In this document: piece after piece, positions 53,690-62,227 of the stretch
How the letters are laid out: each line of letters starts with the position of its first letter
How positions within the stretch are numbered: the stretch's first letter is position 1
Assembly (NCBI GenBank): GCA_039027855.1
Contig: JBCCJI010000002.1
Coordinates: forward strand, 153,895-217,894
Reading direction: 5' to 3'
Source: Thermohalobaculum sp039027855
GTDB taxonomy: Bacteria > Pseudomonadota > Alphaproteobacteria > Rhodobacterales > Rhodobacteraceae
Length of the DNA: 64,000 nt
Program-made: the position numbers and the translations under genes
Notes under the pieces: generated by a model
What the model saw: the letters and a program-made list of their open reading frames with translations, nothing else
Databases searched by the model: none
What the model was told of the DNA's origin: nothing

Positions 53690-55375
53690 TCAGTCCTTGC
53701 CCTGGCTCTTGAGCGCTGCGCCTAGGATGTCGCCGAGCGAGGCACCCGAATCGGAGGAGCCGTACTGCTCGACAGCTTCCTTCTCTTCCGAGATCTCGCG
53801 GGCCTTGATCGACAGGTTCACCCGGCGCGCGGCCTTGTCGACCGCTGTCACCTTGGCGTCGATCCGGTCGCCGACCGAGAACTTCTCGGGCCGCTGGTCC
53901 TGGCGGTCGCGGGCGAGATCGGAACGGCGGATGAAGGACTTCATGCCGTCCACCTCGACCTCGACGCCGCCATCCTCGATCGCGGTGACGGCGCAGGTCA
54001 CGATGGCGCCGCGCTTGATGCCCTTGGTCGCCTCGGCAAACGGGTCGCCCTCGAGCTGCTTGATGCCGAGCGAGATGCGCTCCTTCTCGGTATCCACATC
54101 CAGCACCACGGCGCGAACCATGTCGCCCTTCTTGAACTCCTGGATGACTTCCTCGCCCGAGCGGTCCCACGACATGTCGCTGAGATGGACCATGCCGTCG
54201 ATATCGCCCTCGAGACCGATGAACAGACCGAACTCGGTGATGTTCTTGACCTCGCCCTCGACCTCGGTGCCCGAGGGGAAGTTGGCGTGGAAGTTGTCCC
54301 AGGGGTTGCCCATGCACTGCTTCAGGCCGAGCGACACGCGCCGCTTGATCTGATCGACGTCGAGCACCATCACCTCGACCTCTTGCGAGGTGGAAACGAT
54401 CTTGCCCGGGTGCACGTTCTTCTTGGTCCAGCTCATCTCGGAGACGTGGACGAGGCCCTCGACCCCCGGCTCCAGCTCCACGAAGGCGCCGTAGTCGGTG
54501 ATGTTGGTGACGCGACCGGTCCATTTCGACCCGCTCGGGTACTTGGCGGCCACGCTCTCCCAAGGATCGGCCATCAGCTGCTTCATGCCGAGGCTGATGC
54601 GCTGCGTGTCCTTGTTCACCTTGATGACCTGAACCTTGATGGTCTCGCCGATGTTCAGGATTTCGGAGGGGTGATTCACACGGCGCCAGGCCATGTCGGT
54701 CACGTGGAGCAGACCATCCACGCCGCCGAGATCCACGAAGGCTCCGTAATCGGTGACGTTCTTGACCACACCGTCGACGATGTCGCCTTCCTTGAGGCGC
54801 GCGACGATCTCGGCCCGCTGCTCGGCGCGGCTCTCTTCCAGAACGGCGCGGCGGCTGACGACAATGTTGCCGCGACGGCGATCCATCTTCAGGATCTGGA
54901 AGGGCTGCGGCATGCCCATGAGCGGGGTCACATCGCGCACCGGGCGCACGTCGATCTGGCTGCCGGGCAGGAAGGCCACGGCACCGCCGAGATCGACGGT
55001 GAAGCCGCCCTTCACGCGGCCGAAGATGGCGCCGTTGACGCGCTCGCCCTGGTCGTTGGCCTTTTCCAGACGGTCCCAGGCTTCCTCGCGGCGGGCCTTC
55101 TCGCGGCTGATCGCGGCCTCGCCGCGCGCGTTTTCGACCCGGTCGAGGAACACCTCGACCTCGTCGCCGACGCTGATTTCCGCCGGCTTGCCCGGGGCGG
55201 CGAACTCCTTGAGTTCGACCCGGCCTTCCACCTTGAAGCCGACATCGATGACGGCCTGGCCGTTCTCGATCGCGATCACGGTGCCTTTGACGACCGAGCC
55301 TTCCTCGGGCGTTGCCTGCTCCAGGCTTTCGTTGAGCAGGGCTTCGAATTCGTCCATCGAGGCCATCTGGGCCAT
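53690..55375 (-). CDS. rpsA: 30S ribosomal protein S1
   Basis: A 561-residue RNA-binding ribosomal protein with six S1 repeats, recognisable by recurring G-x-V-x-N-I-T-x-Y-G-A/L-F-V/I-x-L/G cores (VKNVTDYGAFVDLGG; VTNITDYGAFVELE; VKNITEFGLFIGLE). The start at MAQMASMDEFEALL is chosen for AGGAG eight bases upstream; the ATG six codons earlier has no such site. Single-gene transcript, with promoter at 55554-55582 and terminator at 53592-53626. cmk, the common upstream neighbour, is not in the window. Confidence 0.97.
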   Translation of the reverse strand: MAQMASMDEFEALLNESLEQATPEEGSVVKGTVIAIENGQAVIDVGFKVEGRVELKEFAAPGKPAEISVGDEVEVFLDRVENARGEAAISREKARREEAWDRLEKANDQGERVNGAIFGRVKGGFTVDLGGAVAFLPGSQIDVRPVRDVTPLMGMPQPFQILKMDRRRGNIVVSRRAVLEESRAEQRAEIVARLKEGDIVDGVVKNVTDYGAFVDLGGVDGLLHVTDMAWRRVNHPSEILNIGETIKVQVIKVNKDTQRISLGMKQLMADPWESVAAKYPSGSKWTGRVTNITDYGAFVELEPGVEGLVHVSEMSWTKKNVHPGKIVSTSQEVEVMVLDVDQIKRRVSLGLKQCMGNPWDNFHANFPSGTEVEGEVKNITEFGLFIGLEGDIDGMVHLSDMSWDRSGEEVIQEFKKGDMVRAVVLDVDTEKERISLGIKQLEGDPFAEATKGIKRGAIVTCAVTAIEDGGVEVEVDGMKSFIRRSDLARDRQDQRPEKFSVGDRIDAKVTAVDKAARRVNLSIKAREISEEKEAVEQYGSSDSGASLGDILGAALKSQGKD

Positions 55376-55553
55376 GGGCGGTTCTCCTAACACGTGCTTT
55401 TGCTGGCCGGTCGGTTGGCTCCGACGGTCTTGGGCTCATTGGTCCTGCGGATGAGGCGCATCATAGCCATCAAGGGCCTGCGGCACTCCCCTGGCGAGGA
55501 GCGCTGGCCCTCATGGCACCCGACGGTGCCGCCGCCCGCGCGGCTGGCGGGGG

Positions 55554-55582
55554 CTATAGCCTCGGTTTGGTTGATCGGCAAG
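55554..55582 (-). promoter_or_regulatory. Promoter of rpsA
   Basis: On the minus strand CTTGCC (55582-55577), a 17-base spacer and CTATAG (55559-55554) match the alphaproteobacterial CTTGAC-N17-CTATAT pattern with one mismatch in each box. It lies ~180 bases before the rpsA start, leaving a long leader that could serve S1 autoregulation. Confidence 0.7.
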
Positions 55583-55634
55583 CATGTCGATGCCGACCGG
55601 ACCGGGTGAGCCCCGCTGCTCAGATCAGCCCGTC

Positions 55635-57329
55635 TCAGATCAGCCCGTCATAGGCCCGGCGCGGCAGCCTGACCGCCAGCACCGAGAACCCCGGCCCGGC
55701 GCGCGCGGCCTCGATGGCCCGCTCCAGCGCCGGCCCGGCCTCCGCGGTGGCCTCCACGGTTTCGGCATGGCCGCCGAAGAGACGGCCGAGCGCCGCGAAA
55801 TCCGTCGCGCGGGCATAGTCGACCCCGGCATTCGGCCGCTGGTCGCGCCGCTGCTTCATCTCGATCAGCGCCAGCGAGGCGTCGACGAAGACCACCATCA
55901 CGACCGGCGCTGCGATCCCATCGGCCATGGCATCGCGGAGGGTGGCAAGCTCGCCCAGCACCATCTCCGCGCAGCCATCACCCATGAAGGCCACGGCCAC
56001 GCGCCCGCGCGCCTCGGCCCGGTCGCCGATGGCATGACCGAGCGCCAGCGGCAGCGCGCAGCCCATGGTGCAAAGGCCGGTCGACTGCATCAGCTGCCGG
56101 GGCACCCGGGCGAAGGGCATCTCGCTCAGCAGGATGCGGTGCGCCCCGCTATCGACCGTGGCCACCGCATCCTCGGGCAGCGCCGCCAGCATAGCGGCCA
56201 TCGCGGCGTCGGGACCCGCCTCGCCCGGTGCGAAGGCTTCGTCGAACGCCTTTCGATACCGACGGTGCCAGCCGGCCTCGTCCGACGACGCATCACGCCC
56301 CGCCGCTTCCAGCGCCGTCAGCCCCGCGGAGACGCCCGAGATCAGCGGCATATCGGCGGCATGCATGTCGTGGTCGTTGGCGACGGGCGCGATCTCGATC
56401 ACGCGCGCCGGGTCCCACGGGTCCTGCCAGCCGGTGCGCATCTCGATCGGATCGTAGCCGAGCGACAGGATACAGTCGGCCTTGTCGAACACCGGCAGGA
56501 TCGCGCGGTCGGCCTTGGGGCTCAGCCCATGACCGCCAAGCGCCAGCGGATCGTCCTCGGGCAGGATGCCTTTACCTTTATAGGTGGTCACCAGCGGCAC
56601 GTTATGACGCCGACAGAAACCGGCGACCGCCTCGGCCCCGCCCGGCTCGGCCAAGACGTCAAGACCCGCCATCGCCACGCGCCGCCTGCTTGATCGCCAG
56701 AGCGTCCGCGCCGCCTCAAGCACCGGGCCCTCGGCAGGGGCAGGCAGACCGGGCGCCAGCGGGGCATGATAAGGGCCCGGCTCGGCAGCAGGCTCGGCAC
56801 CCGTCGCGACGGCGATGGGCAGATCCAGGTGCACCGGGCCCTGCCGCGGCGCCAGCGCGAGGCGGATGGCCTTGGCCGCCTGCACATCCACCGCCCCCGC
56901 CGCCAACCGGATCGAGAATTTGGTGACGCTCGCCATCGCCGCACCGTGGTCGAAGACCTGGTGGGTGTAGCGCGCGGCCTCGACCGGATCGATCATGCCC
57001 GAGATCGCGATCAGCGGCACGCGGTCCTGCTCGCAATTGGCGATCACGTTGAACGCATTGGCGATGCCCGGCCCGACCGTTGCCACCAGCACCGGCAGGC
57101 TGCCGGTCGCGTGCCAGCATCCCTCCGCCATGAAACCGGCCGCGTTCTCGTGCCGCGCGAGGTGAAAGGCGATGCCCACCCGCTCCAGGGCCTCGATCAG
57201 CGCCAGCACCTCCCCGCCGGGGATACCGAAGGCGTGGCGCGCCCCTGCCATGTGGAGCCGCCGCGCCAGCACATCTGCCCCAGTGAGGATAGCAATGGGC
57301 GCGGGATCGGGATGGGGATCGGCGGACAT
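55635..57329 (-). CDS. Thiamine-diphosphate enzyme of the acetolactate synthase-like family
   Basis: A 564-residue three-domain ThDP enzyme. The N-terminal Pyr domain has the catalytic Glu61 (ARHENAAGFMAEG); the central domain DPWDPARVIEI; the C-terminal PP domain GDG at 450-452 (AFMGDGCAEMVLGE). The Mg-ligand Asn expected about 30 residues later is not obvious: the segment reads VVFVDASLALIEMKQ. Substrate cannot be told; relatives decarboxylate or ligate 2-oxo acids. It stands between rpsA and apt without clear operon partners. Confidence 0.85.
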   Translation of the reverse strand: MSADPHPDPAPIAILTGADVLARRLHMAGARHAFGIPGGEVLALIEALERVGIAFHLARHENAAGFMAEGCWHATGSLPVLVATVGPGIANAFNVIANCEQDRVPLIAISGMIDPVEAARYTHQVFDHGAAMASVTKFSIRLAAGAVDVQAAKAIRLALAPRQGPVHLDLPIAVATGAEPAAEPGPYHAPLAPGLPAPAEGPVLEAARTLWRSSRRRVAMAGLDVLAEPGGAEAVAGFCRRHNVPLVTTYKGKGILPEDDPLALGGHGLSPKADRAILPVFDKADCILSLGYDPIEMRTGWQDPWDPARVIEIAPVANDHDMHAADMPLISGVSAGLTALEAAGRDASSDEAGWHRRYRKAFDEAFAPGEAGPDAAMAAMLAALPEDAVATVDSGAHRILLSEMPFARVPRQLMQSTGLCTMGCALPLALGHAIGDRAEARGRVAVAFMGDGCAEMVLGELATLRDAMADGIAAPVVMVVFVDASLALIEMKQRRDQRPNAGVDYARATDFAALGRLFGGHAETVEATAEAGPALERAIEAARAGPGFSVLAVRLPRRAYDGLI

Positions 57330-57457
57330 GGCACTCTCGGCGGCTGGTCAGTCACTCTATCGGGCCGCGCGCCGATCACCGCAAGGCACGGGTCCTCGAC
57401 CGATGGCGCCGATGTGATCGGGGGGCAGCCGCGCGCCCGCGGCCCCTCAGTCGCCCC

Positions 57458-57997
57458 TCAGTCGCCGTCGAAGCTGCAGAGCGCATGCACCTCGACGCCC
57501 ATCGCCTGCAGCCGCTTATCGCCACCGAGATCGGGCAGGTTGACGAGGAATACTGCCGCGATCACCTCCGCCTCCAACCGGCGGAGCAGCGTCACACCGG
57601 CGGTCGCCGTGCCGCCGGTTGCCAGCAGGTCGTCCACCAGCAGCACCCGCGCCCCAGGCGCGACCGCATCCTCGTGGATCTCCACGATCGCCTCTCCGTA
57701 TTCCAGGCTATAGGCCTCGGCGAGGGTCGTGTAGGGCAGCTTGCCTTTCTTGCGCACCGGCACGAAGGGCACGCCCATCCGGTAGGACATCGCACCGCCC
57801 AGGATGAAGCCGCGGGCATCCATCGCGGCAATCGCCTCCGGCGGCCGGTCGGCAAAAGGGGCGATCATCGAATCGACCGCCTCGGCAAAGGCTGCGGGCT
57901 GAGCGAACAACGTCGTCACATCGCGGAACTGCACGCCCGGCACGGGGAAGTCGGGCACGGTGCGGATATGGCGAGCGAGATCCTGGCGGGCGGACAT
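57458..57997 (-). CDS. apt: Adenine phosphoribosyltransferase
   Basis: Salvages adenine to AMP, 179 residues. The PRPP-binding motif VLLVDDLLATGGTATAG and GARGFILGG-like DARGFILGGAMS are plain; DFPVPGVQFRDVTTLF is the usual N-terminal segment. Length is normal (~170-180). Confidence 0.96.
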   Translation of the reverse strand: MSARQDLARHIRTVPDFPVPGVQFRDVTTLFAQPAAFAEAVDSMIAPFADRPPEAIAAMDARGFILGGAMSYRMGVPFVPVRKKGKLPYTTLAEAYSLEYGEAIVEIHEDAVAPGARVLLVDDLLATGGTATAGVTLLRRLEAEVIAAVFLVNLPDLGGDKRLQAMGVEVHALCSFDGD

Positions 57998-58099
57998 CGG
58001 CAGCTCCTCGGGCGGTGTCTTGCGGGGTGCGGGGCTTTTTCGCGGGACTGGAGTGGATCGGGCTGGCTCGGGCGGACAACGACCGATTGTTGTACCGAC

Positions 58100-58336
58100 T
58101 TAGCCGCTGCGGCCCGAGGTGTGCAACGCCGCATGGCGCTGCAGCAATGCCATCGCGGCGCCGAGCCGCCGACCGGGATCGGGGGAGCCAAGCGCGGCAG
58201 GCGGGGCCGGCAAACTGGCCCTCAGCCTATCCAGCGCGTGCAGTGTGCTCGGCCCCGGCGCCCCATCCAGCCGACCGGGATAAAGACCGAGCGCCCTTAG
58301 GTGATGCTGAAGCTCCCGGATGCGCCGCCTCTGCAT
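58100..58336 (-). CDS. Minimal peptidoglycan-binding-domain protein
   Basis: Only 78 residues, with no signal peptide or catalytic domain. Residues 4-38 (IRELQHHLRALGLYPGRLDG and GPSTLHALDRL) match the PG_binding_1 helical fold (LQxxLxxLGYYxGxxDGxxGxxTxxAvxxf). Strong GGAGGGGAGGG precedes the ATG. The domain normally sits beside an amidase or protease; here it is alone between mtnP and apt, so it may be a remnant or a small structural protein. Confidence 0.6.
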   Translation of the reverse strand: MQRRRIRELQHHLRALGLYPGRLDGAPGPSTLHALDRLRASLPAPPAALGSPDPGRRLGAAMALLQRHAALHTSGRSG

Positions 58337-58467
58337 GACGCGCCCTCCCCTCCGCCAATCGGATCGGGAGCGTCGGCAGAGCCACGGCGGCGTTGCGCTG
58401 AGCACCGACCAGCGCACGTTGCCGCGGCTTTTGAGTGAGCGCCGCAGGGCCACACATTCGCAAGGGT

Positions 58468-59340
58468 TCAGGCCGCGAGCACGCGCCCTGCCACAGCATC
58501 GAGCTTGGCCAGCAGCGCGGGATCGCGCTTCTCCGGCGCGGTGATGATCGCGACATCCAGCACCCGGTCGCAGCCGTAGGGGCAGACCTCCGGCCGGTCG
58601 GCGAGCGTCGGCAGCACGGCGCCCAGCATCGCCTTGGCGCCCGCGACATTGGCGGTCATCGTGGCGATGATCGACTGGATATCCACCTCGCCATGCTCGG
58701 GGTGCCAGCTGTCATAGTCGGTCACCATGGCCACGGTCGCATAGCAAAGCTCCGCCTCGCGGGCGAGCTTGGCCTCGGGCATATTGGTCATGCCGATCAC
58801 ATCGCAGCCCCAGACCTCGCGATAGAGCCGGCTCTCGGCGAGGGTGGAGAACTGAGGTCCCTCCATCGCGAGATAGGTCCCGCCGCGATGGACCTTGGGC
58901 ACACCCTCGGCCCCCGCCGTCGCCGCCAGCGCATCGCCAAGGCGCGGGCAGACCGGCTCGGCCACCGAGACATGGGCGACGCAGCCTTTCCCGAAGAAGG
59001 ATTTCTCCCGCGCGAAGGTGCGGTCGATGAATTGATCGACGATGACGAAATCGCCCGGCGCCATCGCTTCGTGGAACGACCCGCAAGCCGAAAACGACAG
59101 CACATCGGTGACACCCAGCCGTTTCAGCGCGTCGATATTGGCGCGGTAGTTGATGTCGGTCGGGCTGATCGCGTGCCCCCGCCCATGCCGCGGCAGGAAG
59201 GCGAGATCCACACCGCCGAGGCTGCCCGTCAGCACCTGATCGGAGGGTGCGCCCCAGGGCCCTTCGGCCGTGACCCAGTCGGCGCCCTCCAGCCCCTCGA
59301 TCTCATAAAGGCCCGAGCCCCCGATAATGCCGATCTTCAT
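58468..59340 (-). CDS. mtnP: S-methyl-5'-thioadenosine phosphorylase
   Basis: Phosphorolysis of methylthioadenosine to adenine and methylthioribose-1-phosphate, 290 residues. Phosphate site GGSGLYEIEG, LPRHGRGHAISPTDINYRAN, substrate site YLAMEGPQFSTLAES, IGMTNMPEAKLAREAE and the D-x-D at VTDYDSWHP are present. GGGAGAG precedes the ATG at 59340. Its adenine product feeds Apt, encoded ~470 bases downstream on the same strand, which makes functional sense. Confidence 0.95.
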   Translation of the reverse strand: MKIGIIGGSGLYEIEGLEGADWVTAEGPWGAPSDQVLTGSLGGVDLAFLPRHGRGHAISPTDINYRANIDALKRLGVTDVLSFSACGSFHEAMAPGDFVIVDQFIDRTFAREKSFFGKGCVAHVSVAEPVCPRLGDALAATAGAEGVPKVHRGGTYLAMEGPQFSTLAESRLYREVWGCDVIGMTNMPEAKLAREAELCYATVAMVTDYDSWHPEHGEVDIQSIIATMTANVAGAKAMLGAVLPTLADRPEVCPYGCDRVLDVAIITAPEKRDPALLAKLDAVAGRVLAA

Positions 59341-59519
59341 AAGCCGCTCTCCCGCCATTCGCTTGGTCGTGGACTAGCGAGCGCCGAGCATACTGTCTAA
59401 CGCTGCGGCGGTGTTCGCGTGGTCGATTTGGCGGTGGTTCATACGCTCAATCCGTCCAGCAAGACGCCCGGGTAAATGTGAGGGAGACATCGCAACTCCG
59501 GCAAGCAAGGGCCTGGGCG

Positions 59520-59816
59520 TTACGCGACTGTCAGATCTTCCCAGTAAGAACTATCAATGCCCATAGCCGCTCCAGCTTCTTTGATCAGTGACAGCTCTTC
59601 CGCCGTGACAATAGACTCCGCCTCGTCCAGGGCCGTGCAGATTTCCTCTAAAGCCAATCCCCATTCACTATGGGTGGCAAAGGACATGCAGCTTTCAACG
59701 TCCCCGTCGCTGACTCTCCCCTTGAAAAGAGAAACAATTGCGACCATTTGCGCTTCTCTATCAACAATCATTTCCCGAAAATCCGCAGTAGAAACATCAT
59801 TAAGATCATGTGTCAT
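59520..59816 (-). CDS. MafI-like small acidic protein (possible immunity protein)
   Basis: A 98-residue acidic protein. LFKGRVSDGDVESCMSFATH and SEWGLALEEICTALDE have the layout of MafI-family immunity proteins (VSxxDxxxxxxxIxHxEYGxALExL). Base composition is clearly lower in G+C than the surroundings, extending into the spacer downstream. No toxin gene is seen next to it, so if it is an immunity gene it is an orphan. Identification is by pattern only. Confidence 0.55.
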   Translation of the reverse strand: MTHDLNDVSTADFREMIVDREAQMVAIVSLFKGRVSDGDVESCMSFATHSEWGLALEEICTALDEAESIVTAEELSLIKEAGAAMGIDSSYWEDLTVA

Positions 59817-59866
59817 GGCATTCTATTGAAAATTACTCACCATGCTAATTTAATCTAACCTTAGCT

Positions 59867-60487
59867 CTACTGTCCCGGCCGGCGCAGTTCGAATTTGTCC
59901 GTCACGGCGGTGTAGTCCATGTAGCCCATGCGGGCGAGCGGGTTGAAGGCGAGCACGTCGACCTTGCCGTCGACCAGCACCGCGTCGTCGATATGCACGC
60001 CCACGACCTCGCCGATGACCATGATGTTGCGCGCGTGGTCCTTCCAGGTGGGCAGGTCCTCGACGATCCTGACCAGCTTGCACTCCAGCACCGCCGGCGC
60101 CTCGGCCACGCGGGGCGGGGCGATCACTTCGCAGGGCGCCTTGGTCAGACCCGCGATCTCGAACTCGTCCTCTCCGCGGTCGTACTGGCCCGATGACAGG
60201 TTCATCGCATTGGCCAAATCGCGGCCTACGATGTTGCAGGCAAACTCGCTGGTCTCGCGGATATTGGCGATCGAGTCCTTCTCCTCGGTCTCGCGCGTCT
60301 TGCGCCCGGTCTGGGCGAACATCACCATCGGCGGACTGTCACCGCAGCCGTTGAAAAACGAATAGGGCGCGAGGTTCACCTGGCCGTCAGCACTGATGCT
60401 CGAGATCCAGCCGATGGGTCGCGGCGTCACCAGTGCCTTGAACGGGTCATGCGGCAGCGGGTGGCCATCGGCGGTGCGATAGAACAT
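59867..60487 (-). CDS. Flavin reductase-like (FMN-binding split-barrel) protein
   Basis: A 206-residue protein of the flavin-reductase-like family. TPRPIGWISSISADGQVNLAPYSFFNG is the FMN-binding segment, in two parts; PPMVMFAQTG and TREFACNIV-type TSEFACNIVGRDL follow. It would bind FMN and reduce flavin or a small substrate with NAD(P)H; the partner is unknown. GAGGAG precedes the ATG at 60487. Confidence 0.9.
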   Translation of the reverse strand: MFYRTADGHPLPHDPFKALVTPRPIGWISSISADGQVNLAPYSFFNGCGDSPPMVMFAQTGRKTRETEEKDSIANIRETSEFACNIVGRDLANAMNLSSGQYDRGEDEFEIAGLTKAPCEVIAPPRVAEAPAVLECKLVRIVEDLPTWKDHARNIMVIGEVVGVHIDDAVLVDGKVDVLAFNPLARMGYMDYTAVTDKFELRRPGQ

Positions 60488-60822
60488 CGGGAACTCCTCG
60501 GGGCTCGGCAGAGGGCCCGCGTCGCGCGCAGACCCACGGGCGGGGTAGCGGCACGGGGATCCGATAACAATCCCGCAGCAATCCCGCTCTGGCGACGCTC
60601 TCGATAGGCCTGGATGCAGCGCCGTAGAACAAGCAGGCATGTCAGCCCTTCAAGCCTGGCCTGCGAGCCTCGAGATAGCCTAGCACTGTAATACCGACGC
60701 TTGACGCGGGCGGCTGTCGCCTGTCCCGTGCGCCCCGCGACGCCTTGAATGTCGCATCGCCATCCAACGGCGGCGCCAGCGCCCGCGGCTGCCGCTACCG
60801 ACGATCTCAGCACGACAGACAC

Positions 60823-61368
60823 ATGTTCCGCCTGCTGCCCGAGAAACCGCGCGATCTCTATGAGGTCGAGATGCTCTTCGATCTGGCTTTCGCGCCCGGT
60901 CGTCAGGCCCTCTCGTCCTACCAGCTGCGCGACGGCGTGGCGCCGTTTGCAGATCTCTGCCTGATCGCGCGCGATGAGTATGACAGCGTGTCGGGCGCCA
61001 TCCGCTACTGGCCGATTGCGATCCAGGGAGAAGCCGCGGACGACCGCCCTGCACCGACATGGCCGGCGCTGTTGCTTGGGCCGATTGCGGTGCATACGAC
61101 GCGCCAGGGCGAGGGCCTCGGTGCGCTGCTCATTGCAGAGACGCTGGACCGTGCCCGCGCTGCCGGCTGGAGCCGCGTGCTCCTCGTTGGCGATGCGCCC
61201 TATTATGCGCGCTTCGGCTTCCGGCGGGCCCTTGCCGCGGCGCTCGACTTCCCCCGCCCAGTCAACCCAGAGCGTGTGCTTGCGACCGAACTTTCCCCCA
61301 ACGCGATGCGCGATGTTGCAGGTACAGTGGTCAAATGGCCAGACGACATCGCCGCTGAGCCCCGGTAG
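60823..61368 (+). CDS. GNAT-family N-acetyltransferase (YhbS-like)
   Basis: A 181-residue acyltransferase. The acetyl-CoA site is in LLGPIAVHTTRQGEGLGALL (motif A, Q/RxxGxG/A) and VLLVGDAPYYARFGF is the motif B tail of YhbS-like enzymes. The start is unsure: the ATG at 60823 has no good ribosome site, and a TTG at 60745 would add 26 residues. Substrate unknown. Divergent from the flavin-reductase-like gene. Confidence 0.85.
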   Translation: MFRLLPEKPRDLYEVEMLFDLAFAPGRQALSSYQLRDGVAPFADLCLIARDEYDSVSGAIRYWPIAIQGEAADDRPAPTWPALLLGPIAVHTTRQGEGLGALLIAETLDRARAAGWSRVLLVGDAPYYARFGFRRALAAALDFPRPVNPERVLATELSPNAMRDVAGTVVKWPDDIAAEPR

Positions 61369-61400
61369 TCGCCCATACGACTGCCAAGGTGCAGGTGTTT

Positions 61401-61500
61401 CATTTCAGTTCGATCAAATTTTATTCTCGTTGATCTTGACCTCAAGTCCCGATCCTATATTCAGCAAGTGGCGTTAAAAATCGCTATAAGGACTCCAGCG
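61401..61500. promoter_or_regulatory. AT-rich leader upstream of mucR
   Basis: Clearly more AT-rich than the flanks (CAAATTTTATTC; CGTTAAAAATCGCTATAAGG). It contains TTGATC, CTTGAC and TATATT elements, but none are spaced 17 bases apart, so the promoter is not fixed. MucR proteins bind AT-rich DNA with T-A steps, so this is a plausible self-binding site. Confidence 0.4.
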
Positions 61501-61554
61501 AACCGAAGGGCTACATCGACAGAAAGCACCCGGTTCCGTAGCAAGAGGCAGAGA

Positions 61555-61965
61555 ATGGCCGAGGAACAGATTGATCATACCGAGCTCTTGTCGCTGACAT
61601 CCGAGATCGTGGCGGCACATGTTTCGCATAACCCGCTGCCGAGTGCCGAGCTCCCGGGCCTGATTGAAAGCGTATTTGCGACGCTCTCCAAGTTGGGTGC
61701 ACCACAATCGGAACCGGAAGTGGAGCTGAAGCCGGCCGTTTCGATCAAGAAGTCGGTGACCGACGACCACATCATCTGTCTTGAGGACGGCAAGAAGCTC
61801 AAGATGCTGAAGCGCCATCTGAAGACAGCCTATGATATGACGCCCGAGGAATACCGGGCCAAGTGGGGCTTGCCGCCCGAATACCCGATGGTCGCCCCAA
61901 GCTATGCCGCCAAGCGGCAGGAGCTCGCCAAGAAGATCGGGCTCGGCCGCAAGAAGGCCTCCTGA
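61555..61965 (+). CDS. mucR: MucR/Ros-family transcriptional regulator with incomplete zinc site
   Basis: A 136-residue global regulator-type protein. The N-terminal half is helical (oligomerisation region), the C-terminal half is the prokaryotic zinc-finger-like DNA-binding domain DDHIICLEDGKKLKMLKRHL then MTPEEYRAKWGLP. Of the four Ros ligands, Cys and one His remain; the second Cys is Asp and the last His is Ala (KTAYDM). Some Mesorhizobium homologues keep the fold without zinc. GAGG precedes the ATG. The upstream DNA is AT-rich, the kind of target such H-NS-like proteins favour, so autoregulation is likely. Confidence 0.92.
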   Translation: MAEEQIDHTELLSLTSEIVAAHVSHNPLPSAELPGLIESVFATLSKLGAPQSEPEVELKPAVSIKKSVTDDHIICLEDGKKLKMLKRHLKTAYDMTPEEYRAKWGLPPEYPMVAPSYAAKRQELAKKIGLGRKKAS

Positions 61966-62138
61966 AAGCGGCAGCGCGTCCGGGTCAGGCCGGGCGCGTC
62001 GCGGTCAAGACGATGACGATCAGCGGGGCCTGCCGGATTGAACGGTGGGCCCCGCTCGCGTATGGCACGCATCCGGCGGAGTCTTTTCAGGTCGCGCGCC
62101 TACGCCCGCCAGCGACGAGACATCGCCGAGGTAAGGGG

Positions 62139-62164
62139 CCAGAATACAGGGCCACAATACAGGG
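62139..62164. repeat. 13-bp tandem duplication upstream of miaB
   Basis: CCAGAATACAGGG and CCACAATACAGGG adjoin with one mismatch, 64 bases before the miaB start. Confidence 0.6.
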
Positions 62165-62227
62165 CCAACTAAGGGTCCAGGAAACTGGCTCAGGAAAACG
62201 CGGCACGGCCAGCCGGGGATGCGAGAG

